From positions 1-11,812 of the forward strand of contig CABUAQ010000063.1 in the NCBI GenBank assembly GCA_902489575.1: DNA of 11,812 nt, read 5' to 3'. The DNA comes from an uncultured bacterium. GTDB taxonomy: Bacteria > Cyanobacteriota > Vampirovibrionia > Gastranaerophilales > Gastranaerophilaceae. The notes under the pieces are model-generated. The model ran no database searches and was not told where the DNA came from. It saw only the letters and a list, made by a program, of their open reading frames with translations. Below are positions 7,527 through 11,812 of the stretch, in pieces (the stretch's first letter is position 1; each line of letters opens with the position of its first letter). The position numbers were made by a program, and so were the translations under genes.

Positions 7527-8326
7527 ATGCTAAAATTCAACAGTAGTGCGAAATTCGGGGGGGGGGTAACCTTTTAAAGCCCTCATTTGATAAGGCTTTT
7601 CAAAAATTGGCAGCCTTTACGCTTGCGGAAGTTTTAATTACTTTGGGTATAATAGGTGTGGTTGCAGCTTTAACTATTCCTAATTTAATCGCAAAAGCTC
7701 GTGAAATAGCTACAGTTGTTCAAGTTAAAGAAACTTATTCTATATTGTCGCAGGGTTTCAGGCGTGCTATAGATGAATTTGGTGAAGTTTCGTCCTGGTG
7801 TACAAGAGTTTCAAATAGTGATAGATCTCAATGCGAAATAAATATGGTTAATAATTTAAGCCATTTTATGACTTTGTCGCCTTGCAAACGTGATAATTGT
7901 TTTGGTAAAGTTTACAAAACTAGATTTAAAGATAATGGTAGAACAGTTTATTTAGATAACAGCTTAAATAGTTATGCCTTAAATAATGGGGCTGTTGTGC
8001 TTTTTCATGCGGGTAATGGTGATAATTACACATCCCGCTGGTGCACTGGTGAGTTAAATAGTCATTCTTATTTTGGAAATTGTGGTTATATTACTCTTGA
8101 TATAAATGGTGCATCAGGTCCAAATGTTGACGGTAAAGATCTTTTCAAGTTTAAAATTTATCAAGATGGGATAACTCCATTGGGGCATAAAAAGGATGGA
8201 GTTTGGCTGGAGTTATTTAATAATAATTGTATGGGCCGTAGATGGGGCGGTTATGGAACTTGTACGGGCTGGATTATTGATAAAGGTAATATGGATTATT
8301 TACATTCAGATGATTTAACTTATTAA
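7527..8326 (+). CDS. Type IV prepilin-like protein, out of frame at a G10 run (likely phase-variable, OFF)
   Basis: The pilin core is AAFTLAEVLITLGIIGVV with Phe at +1 and Glu at +5, followed by AALTIPNLIAKAREI. The mature part has multiple cysteines and ends CTGWIIDKGNMDY..., as in pseudopilin-like surface proteins. The pilin frame opens only at 7547 and has no start with a ribosome binding site; its only candidate, a TTG at 7607, would delete the leader. The ATG at 7527 has a strong GGAGG site (7519-7523) three bases upstream of it in AGGAGGAAGAATG, but as written it encodes only MLKFNSSAKFGGGVTF and stops at 7575. One extra G (or two fewer) in the run at 7557-7566 joins it to the pilin frame, giving 266 residues with a basic 30-residue leader ending KLAA before Phe. 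I therefore annotate one gene with a frame break at the run. The product would be processed by a prepilin peptidase and act at the cell envelope. The pilin identity is strong; the ON/OFF reading is inference. Confidence 0.85.
7557..7566 (+). repeat. Ten-G homopolymer in the prepilin leader
   Basis: A run of ten G in otherwise AT-rich DNA, ten codons after the ATG at 7527. The length of 10 is out of frame with the pilin; 8 or 11 would be in frame. This is the classical form of a slipped-strand phase-variation tract. Confidence 0.95.
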
Positions 8327-8332
8327 AGTAAA

Positions 8333-8358
8333 AGAGCTAATGTTTAAACATCAGTTCT
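8333..8358 (+). terminator. Weak hairpin after the prepilin gene
   Basis: AGAGCTAATGTTT and AAACATCAGTTCT can pair over 13 positions with one mismatch and one G-T pair, but the inner TTTAAA must open as the loop. It lies 7 bases after the stop codon. There is no proper U tract (TTAAATATAAAATTTATA follows), so termination is uncertain. Confidence 0.35.
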
Positions 8359-8394
8359 TAAATATAAAATTTATATTAAGGCATATGAGGGGCA

Positions 8395-8403
8395 TGGTAT
8401 AAT
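8395..8403 (+). promoter_or_regulatory. Extended -10 promoter of the aminotransferase gene
   Basis: TGGTATAAT is a TGn-extended -10 with a perfect TATAAT (8398-8403). No good -35 exists 16-18 bases upstream, which extended -10 promoters can tolerate. The leader would be about 36 bases. Confidence 0.5.
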
Positions 8404-8445
8404 TATAATATCGGAAATCCGTAGTAATATGAAAAGGAGATAAAT

Positions 8446-9570
8446 ATGATTCCTATTTTTGATTCAAAACGTCAATACGCTCAAATTGGCGCCGAAGCTG
8501 AAAAAGCTGTGTGTGAAGTTATGAGATCCGGATGTTATATTCTCGGTCCTAATGTCAAAGCTTTAGAAAATGAATTGGCAAGCTATATCGGATGTAAATT
8601 CACAGTAGCCCTTAACTCTGGTACTGATGCTTTACATATCGCATTAAGAGCTTTAGATATAGGTGCAGGCGATGAAGTTATAACAACAGCATTCACATTT
8701 GTTGCAACCGCAGAAGCTATTGGCATGGTTGGTGCTAAACCTGTTTTTGTAGATATTGATAAAGATACTTTCAATATTGACCCTAAAAAAATAGAAGAAG
8801 CTATTACTCCTAACACAAAAGCAATTATTCCTGTTCACCTTTACGGTCAGCCTTGTGATATGGATGCAATTATGGCGATTGCTAAAAAGCATAATTTAAG
8901 AGTTGTTGAAGACTGCTGTCAGGCTATCGGTTCGTTATATAAAGGTAAAATGGTTGGAACATTTGGTGATATCGGTTGTTACAGTTTTTACCCGACTAAG
9001 AACTTGGGAACAATGGGTGATGGCGGACTTTGTACTGTTAATGATGAAAATTTGAAAAACAGACTAATCGCGTTAAGAAACCATGGTTCTATGGTTCGTT
9101 ATCATAATGATGAACTCGGTGTGAACAGCCGTCTTGACGAAATTCAGGCAGCTATTTTACGAGTTAAGGCAAGGTATATTGACGGGTGGAATACCAAAAG
9201 AAGAGAACATGCTGCATATTATAATCAATTATTTGCAAATTGTGCGGATGTTCAAACTCCTAAAGAATTGGATGATACATATTGCGTATACCACCAATAT
9301 ACAGTAAAAATTCCAAACAGAGATGCTGTTCATAAAATGCTTGGTGAAAATGGTATTGGTGCTATGTTATATTATCCAATTCCTCTACACTTCCAAAAAG
9401 TTAATGCATGGCTTGGAATGGGAAAAGGTTCGCTGCCTGTAACTGAGAAAAATACAGAGGTTGTAATTTCTCTTCCAATGTTCCCTGAATTGACAAAAGA
9501 AGAACAAGATACAGTTGCTAAAACTCTGATTGAATGTATTGAAAAATCAAAAACAGCTGCTGTTGTTTAA
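8446..9570 (+). CDS. DegT/DnrJ/EryC1/StrS-family PLP-dependent sugar aminotransferase
   Basis: The 374-residue cytoplasmic enzyme is predicted to transfer an amino group, usually from glutamate, to a keto-sugar nucleotide. Family motifs are complete: NSGTDALHIALRAL (57-70) at the PLP phosphate, TAFTFVATAEAI (81-92), HLYGQPCDM (131-139), VEDCCQA (154-160) with the PLP-binding Asp156, and SFYPTKNLGTMGDGG (180-194) with the Schiff-base Lys185. Later come RNHGS (about 216) and the dimer-interface stretch GVNSRLDEIQAAIL. The length is typical. The sugar cannot be told from sequence; such enzymes feed lipopolysaccharide, capsule or glycoprotein sugars. AAAGGAG lies 6 bases before the ATG. It has its own promoter, and a hairpin follows it, so no operon partner reveals the pathway. 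It sits between prepilin genes, which allows but does not show a link to pilin glycosylation. Confidence 0.93.
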   Translation: MIPIFDSKRQYAQIGAEAEKAVCEVMRSGCYILGPNVKALENELASYIGCKFTVALNSGTDALHIALRALDIGAGDEVITTAFTFVATAEAIGMVGAKPVFVDIDKDTFNIDPKKIEEAITPNTKAIIPVHLYGQPCDMDAIMAIAKKHNLRVVEDCCQAIGSLYKGKMVGTFGDIGCYSFYPTKNLGTMGDGGLCTVNDENLKNRLIALRNHGSMVRYHNDELGVNSRLDEIQAAILRVKARYIDGWNTKRREHAAYYNQLFANCADVQTPKELDDTYCVYHQYTVKIPNRDAVHKMLGENGIGAMLYYPIPLHFQKVNAWLGMGKGSLPVTEKNTEVVISLPMFPELTKEEQDTVAKTLIECIEKSKTAAVV

Positions 9571-9587
9571 TATTGTTATTTGAAATG

Positions 9588-9618
9588 AGAAACCCTGGTT
9601 TTAAATCAGGGTTTCTTT
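9588..9618 (+). terminator. Hairpin terminator between convergent genes
   Basis: AGAAACCCTG (9588-9597) and CAGGGTTTCT (9607-9616) form a perfect 10-bp stem with a nine-base loop. It lies 17 bases after the aminotransferase stop and 11 bases before the end of the leftward gene, so it may serve both. The U tract is short (TTTATG) on the plus strand and weak on the minus strand. Confidence 0.65.
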
Positions 9619-9629
9619 ATGAGTTATTT

Positions 9630-9896
9630 TCAGGCTGAAGTAAATATTTTTTGGTTATCTTTTTTTATATCGTCAGTATTAACCTTTAGACCGTTACTTG
9701 CAATTACATTGCATTTTGGTTCTTCATGAGAAATATTGTTTGTTTGTGTATTTTGAAATATAACTTGTAGAAGGTTATATAACGGGTTGTTTGATATTGT
9801 TGTGTTATTAGTCAAACCGGTATCAGGCGCCATATACTGAGTGTTAAAGTCAGTGCCTGGTTTAGAATTTAGTTGTATTCCTCCGATTTGCTGCAT
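9630..9896 (-). CDS. Small Asn/Gln-rich protein of unknown function
   Basis: An 88-residue protein that I do not recognise. It has no signal peptide or membrane segment. Residues 1-60 are rich in Asn, Thr and Gln (MQQIGGIQLNSKPGTDFNT and TNNTTISNNPLYNLLQVIF), suggesting an extended or low-complexity head; the tail is charged (KVNTDDIKKDNQ). A strong AAGGAG lies five bases before the ATG. It starts 16 bases after the stop of the 114-residue gene upstream, so the two are almost certainly co-transcribed and may act together. It is the last gene of the leftward group beginning with a prepilin. Confidence 0.75.
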   Translation of the reverse strand: MQQIGGIQLNSKPGTDFNTQYMAPDTGLTNNTTISNNPLYNLLQVIFQNTQTNNISHEEPKCNVIASNGLKVNTDDIKKDNQKIFTSA

Positions 9897-9912
9897 TATA
9901 TCTCCTTAAAAT

Positions 9913-10257
9913 TTACGCAAGTGTTTGCATTGAAAAACATCCGCCTGATGGGTTTCCTGCTTCATTATATGCTTGAAGATTACCTACTCCCGGATGCGGA
10001 TAGAATTTTTTGCCTTGAACTTCAATGCATTGATTAGGATCAGTCATTGTTCTTTCGTAAGCTGCATTTACATTAGGATCTAAGCCAACTGAATACCAAA
10101 GTGCTTCCAGATTATTTTTTATAATTCCAAATGTTGAGCTTATAATGTTGCTGGTTTCTTCGTCAGTTCTTTTAATTCCCAGATCTGCTCTTACGTAATT
10201 ATCAGCACTTGCTGCTGCGCGGTTAATTGTTTCAACTGATCGTTTGGCTTCTGACAT
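9913..10257 (-). CDS. Small protein of unknown function, first of a two-gene pair
   Basis: A 114-residue soluble protein that I do not recognise. Its N-terminal half (MSEAKRSVETINRAAASADN, then YVRADLGIKRTDEETSNIIS) is predicted helical. The C-terminal half contains EVQGKKFYPHPGVGNLQAYN and ends GGCFSMQTLA. There are two cysteines (in NQCIEV and GGCFS), and no signal peptide or membrane helix. AAAGG lies about 11 bases before the ATG. The next gene starts 16 bases after its stop. Upstream, 92 AT-rich bases separate it from the third prepilin gene, and I find no GC-rich terminator there, so transcription may continue through from the strong pilin promoter. A separate weak promoter in the gap is possible. 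Confidence 0.75.
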   Translation of the reverse strand: MSEAKRSVETINRAAASADNYVRADLGIKRTDEETSNIISSTFGIIKNNLEALWYSVGLDPNVNAAYERTMTDPNQCIEVQGKKFYPHPGVGNLQAYNEAGNPSGGCFSMQTLA

Positions 10258-10349
10258 GCGTAAATCATCCTTTATACTCTGCTCTTATATATATAAACAA
10301 TATATAAAGGTTATAATTGCTAAATGTTGAAGTTTTATATTAATATTTC

Positions 10350-11057
10350 TTAACGTTTTCGCTTCCAGACTTCATCAGGGATTGTCCAGCCTCCTGAAAT
10401 AACTTTATTTAGGCAATATCTGCCATCACCATTAAAACAATTTTGATCTACTTCTGCCCGGCTTTTACTTGCACCTGCCGGTACAAGGCCTTTTTCTGTA
10501 AATACCATTATATATACGTCTTTACCTAAAATGTTAGGCTTAACTTTCCCGTTAGCATCAAAAAAGAATACTAAACCGCTATCATTAGTATTAATTCCGA
10601 AATTATTTTTTATATCATTAGCGTTATAAGCATCCACGGTCACAGAAGCACCTTTGGCAATAATAAAGCCTAAAATATTAGAACCAATACCTTCACTATC
10701 ACCATAATTTGCTCCGGCTAAAGTTTTAACCTGGTGCCAACATCCCTTTGGGTTTCTGTTTATACATAAATGTTCAACCTTTAAATGTAATCCTAAAAAT
10801 GAATCAAACCATTCTTTAATTGCTGCATTACTTCCATCTTTTACTGTAGTATATGGCACATTTTCATATTCCGCGAACCTGAGGGCTTGTTGGATTGTTG
10901 AATATGTGCCTTTTATTTGAACTTCTAATTGCTTTTTTCTGTAATTTGAAATTAGTGCAGGTATAGTCATAGCTGCAACTACACCAATTACACCAAGTGT
11001 AATGAGAACTTCTGCTAATGTAAATGCAACAAGTTTTTTGTAATTTATACGAAACAC
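10350..11057 (-). CDS. Type IV prepilin-like protein (no G run)
   Basis: The 235-residue protein begins with a short basic leader, MFRINYKKLVA, then FTLAEVLITLGVIGVVAAMT with cleavage expected before Phe12 and Glu16 at +5. The 20-residue hydrophobic helix would anchor or polymerise the processed subunit. The mature part (IPALISNYRKKQLEVQIK, then STIQQALRFAE) continues the pilin helix and leads to a globular domain with cysteines at HLCINRNPKGC and QNCFNGDGRYC, ending SGGWTIPDEVWKRKR. The start is a GTG at 11057, the only usable start in frame after a TAA; AAGG lies about 11 bases upstream, and AGGAG further off. Unlike the other two prepilin genes here it lacks a homopolymer in the leader and is intact, with a perfect consensus promoter, so it is probably always expressible unless the divergent XRE protein represses it. 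Confidence 0.9.
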   Translation of the reverse strand: MFRINYKKLVAFTLAEVLITLGVIGVVAAMTIPALISNYRKKQLEVQIKGTYSTIQQALRFAEYENVPYTTVKDGSNAAIKEWFDSFLGLHLKVEHLCINRNPKGCWHQVKTLAGANYGDSEGIGSNILGFIIAKGASVTVDAYNANDIKNNFGINTNDSGLVFFFDANGKVKPNILGKDVYIMVFTEKGLVPAGASKSRAEVDQNCFNGDGRYCLNKVISGGWTIPDEVWKRKR

Positions 11058-11082
11058 TTTAAACGCTGCCTTTCTCCTATTT

Positions 11083-11116
11083 TAGTAATGATTAATACTA
11101 GTTTACTATGAATAGT
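11083..11116. promoter_or_regulatory. Possible operator cluster of TAGT/ACTA half-sites
   Basis: TAGTA and TACTA (11083-11087, 11096-11100) form an imperfect 18-base dyad, directly followed by ACTAGT (11097-11102) and a dyad ACTAT-GA-ATAGT (11105-11116). They lie at the start of the leftward prepilin transcript and upstream of the divergent XRE gene, where a repressor could control both. There is no direct evidence of binding. Confidence 0.35.
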
Positions 11117-11119
11117 CAC

Positions 11120-11148
11120 ATTATAATAGTTAGAAGAAATAATGTCAA
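11120..11148 (-). promoter_or_regulatory. Consensus promoter of the leftward prepilin operon
   Basis: On the minus strand a perfect TTGACA (11148-11143), 17 bases, and a perfect TATAAT (11125-11120). Transcription would begin near 11113. The -10 region reads ATTATAAT, so the opposite strand also shows TATAAT (11122-11127), which may be the -10 of the divergent XRE gene. Confidence 0.85.
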
Positions 11149-11165
11149 TAATATAAAATTAAAAA

Positions 11166-11384
11166 ATGAAAGACGAATTATTATTCAGGTTAGGGCAGAG
11201 AGTCAGATATATAAGATTAAAAAGAGGTTTATCGCAGGAAGAATTAGCGTTTAAAGCCAATTTGAACATGAATTCCATAAGTACGCTTGAACGAGGTCTT
11301 AATAATGTAAAAATTAAAACGTTATACAGTATTGCTGCTGCACTCGATGTTAATGTTGAAGAAATATTAAATTGTACTTTCTAA
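11166..11384 (+). CDS. Small XRE/Cro-type helix-turn-helix transcriptional regulator
   Basis: The 72-residue protein is a single HTH_3 domain. It has an N-terminal helix (ELLFRLGQRVRYIRLKRG), the helix-turn-helix at about 22-45 (LSQEELAFKANLNMNSISTL), then ERGLNNVKIKTLYSIAAALDVNVEEIL, matching the Cro/C1 family end to end. It has no sensor or peptidase domain, so it is likely a simple dimeric DNA binder. The ATG has no recognisable Shine-Dalgarno sequence (AATATAAAATTAAAAA precedes it), suggesting low expression. Its 5' region overlaps the strong leftward prepilin promoter, and dyads lie nearby, so control of itself and the pilin operon is a reasonable inference. Restriction-modification controller proteins look similar, but no such genes are seen here. 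Confidence 0.9.
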   Translation: MKDELLFRLGQRVRYIRLKRGLSQEELAFKANLNMNSISTLERGLNNVKIKTLYSIAAALDVNVEEILNCTF

Positions 11385-11442
11385 TAAAATTATTATTAAA
11401 ACAAGGCGATTACTCCTCCAAAGCACTTGTTAAGTTTTGTAA

Positions 11443-11459
11443 AGTGTAGAAACTACACT
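11443..11459. promoter_or_regulatory. Perfect 17-base dyad (operator-like), copy 1
   Basis: AGTGTAGAAACTACACT is a perfect inverted repeat with 7-base arms. A second overlapping dyad, CACTA-T-TAGTG, follows at 11456-11466. It lies about 46 bases upstream of the -35 box at 11505 and 58 bases after the XRE gene. As RNA it would form a 7-bp hairpin, but no U tract follows, so it is not a standard terminator. Confidence 0.5.
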
Positions 11460-11504
11460 ATTAGTGCGATTTCAGGTTTAGTAAAAATATATAAAAACAT
11501 ATTG

Positions 11505-11533
11505 TTGACATATAAATTTTCTTGTGCAATAAT
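11505..11533 (+). promoter_or_regulatory. Strong promoter in the region after the XRE gene
   Basis: A perfect TTGACA (11505-11510), 17 bases, then AATAAT (11528-11533) preceded by TGC as an extended -10. It has no credible ORF downstream before the terminator at 11653, which points to a non-coding transcript starting near 11540. Confidence 0.65.
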
Positions 11534-11549
11534 AATTACATAAGATTTA

Positions 11550-11566
11550 AGTGTAGTCGAAACACT
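11550..11566. promoter_or_regulatory. 17-base dyad (operator-like), copy 2
   Basis: AGTGTAGTCGAAACACT shares 12 of 17 positions with the perfect dyad at 11443-11459, including the whole left arm and the right ACACT end. It begins about 10 bases after the predicted transcription start, where a bound repressor would block the promoter at 11505-11533. Confidence 0.4.
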
Positions 11567-11652
11567 AAATATAAATAGTTCATTAACCCCAAAAACATAT
11601 AAACTCCTAAATAATAAACACTAAAAGAGACCATTAGGATGCAGAAAACGAC

Positions 11653-11679
11653 CCACTCAGAAATGAGTGGTTTTTTTTT
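11653..11679 (+). terminator. Intrinsic terminator before the last prepilin gene
   Basis: CCACTCA (11653-11659), GAAA loop, TGAGTGG (11664-11670), then nine T (11671-11679). It is a strong signal on the plus strand. It ends the candidate small RNA and insulates the prepilin gene starting at 11744. Confidence 0.92.
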
Positions 11680-11709
11680 ATTGTTATTGTAGATTTTATT
11701 TCAAAAGTA

Positions 11710-11718
11710 TGTTATAAT
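11710..11718 (+). promoter_or_regulatory. Extended -10 promoter of the right-end prepilin gene
   Basis: TGTTATAAT, a perfect TATAAT (11713-11718) with TGn extension, and no convincing -35 at 17 bases. The ten bases ATGTTATAAT are identical to those before the other G-run prepilin (7481-7490). A leader of about 18 bases carries AGGAG at 11731-11735. Confidence 0.6.
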
Positions 11719-11743
11719 AATTGTTAAAACAGGAGCAGAAATT

Positions 11744-11812
11744 ATGAAAAAATCATTTGTTAATACCCGTAAGGGGGGGGCAGATTTTTAAGCTCCTATA
11801 GAGTAAAGGCTG
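11744..11812 (+). CDS. Start of a second G-run prepilin-like gene, cut by the window edge (likely OFF)
   Basis: An ATG with AGGAG 8 bases upstream opens the frame MKKSFVNTRKGGADF, which stops at 11789 after 15 residues. With one more G in the run at 11773-11780 (nine instead of eight), the frame after the three glycines reads RFLSSYRVKA and stays open to the end of the window. A short basic leader with a run of glycines, then basic and hydrophobic residues ending in KA, is what precedes AFTLAEV in the other prepilin leader here. The window ends just before the diagnostic core, so the pilin identity rests on the leader, the shared promoter string and the same G-run design. If the neighbouring sequence does not encode AFTLAEV-type residues, this is only a short spurious frame. 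Confidence 0.6.
11773..11780 (+). repeat. Eight-G homopolymer in a prepilin-type leader
   Basis: Eight consecutive G starting at the third base of the tenth codon after the ATG at 11744. The length of 8 is out of frame with the open downstream frame; 6 or 9 would connect them. It occupies the same place in the leader as the ten-G run at 7557-7566. Confidence 0.93.

Larger units (their letters stand above)
11540..11679 (+). ncRNA. Candidate small RNA of about 140 bases
   Basis: The span is bounded by the promoter at 11505-11533 and the intrinsic terminator at 11653-11679, and holds no ORF with a ribosome binding site. A 5' hairpin AGTGT/ACACT (11550-11566), a long A-rich unpaired middle and the terminator stem would give the usual shape of a regulatory small RNA. 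It does not resemble 6S, SRP, RNase P or tmRNA. It could instead be an untranslated leader of the prepilin gene at 11744 that usually stops at the terminator (attenuation). Confidence 0.4.

Noticed and set aside
7607..7609. TTG at 7607 as the real start of the prepilin
   Set aside because: There is no ribosome binding site in front of it, and it would leave only three residues before Phe +1 with no basic leader for the prepilin peptidase, while a good start lies at 7527.
11639..11692. A 17-residue frame MQKTTHSEMSGFFLLLL within the candidate small RNA
   Set aside because: It has no ribosome binding site and runs through the terminator stem and T tract, so the hydrophobic end is an artefact of poly-T.
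1..11812. CRISPR arrays, insertion sequences, attachment sites or a replication origin
   Set aside because: I looked for regularly spaced repeats, transposase frames with terminal inverted repeats, duplicated ends at the tRNA-Asn, and clusters of DnaA boxes, and saw none.

Overview
The window is AT-rich, compact bacterial DNA. Three type IV prepilin-like genes carry the N-terminal core AFTLAEVLITLGxIGVVAA. Together with the 449-residue protein beginning MGISASQARLL, this style resembles gut Vampirovibrionia/Melainabacteria (Gastranaerophilales). That assignment is recognition from memory, not a database match, and it is held with moderate confidence.

Layout. Positions 1-2542 (+): a long, glutamine/alanine-rich coiled protein of unknown role, then an NAD-type isocitrate dehydrogenase behind a near-consensus promoter. 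Positions 2549-5782 (-): a large TPR protein, a small frameshifted remnant with a kinase-N-lobe-like motif, and a seven-helix Bax inhibitor-1 family membrane protein; the first and last end in good intrinsic terminators. Positions 5808-5962 (+): a self-contained tRNA-Asn(GTT) unit with its own promoter and terminator. Positions 6055-9618 (+): a secreted M48 metallopeptidase with a TPR-like tail, a prepilin gene interrupted at a run of ten G, and a DegT-family sugar aminotransferase. Positions 9630-11148 (-): a third prepilin, without a G run, expressed from a perfect TTGACA-N17-TATAAT promoter and followed by two small unknown genes. A small XRE repressor diverges from it at 11166 (+). The right end holds a strong promoter, a pair of operator-like dyads and a terminator that together outline a possible small RNA. 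After these comes the start of a second prepilin-type gene interrupted by a run of eight G.

The most interesting signal is the pair of G runs. Each lies a few codons after a well-formed ribosome binding site and ATG, inside what would be the cleaved prepilin leader. In each, the length seen here puts the start out of frame with the downstream reading frame, and adding one G (or removing two) restores it. This is the expected architecture of slipped-strand phase variation, with both genes OFF in this copy. Changes in multiples of three would alter only the leader, not the mature pilin. A constitutive-looking third pilin nearby lacks the run. The alternative, homopolymer miscounts in the assembly, cannot be excluded from one sequence.
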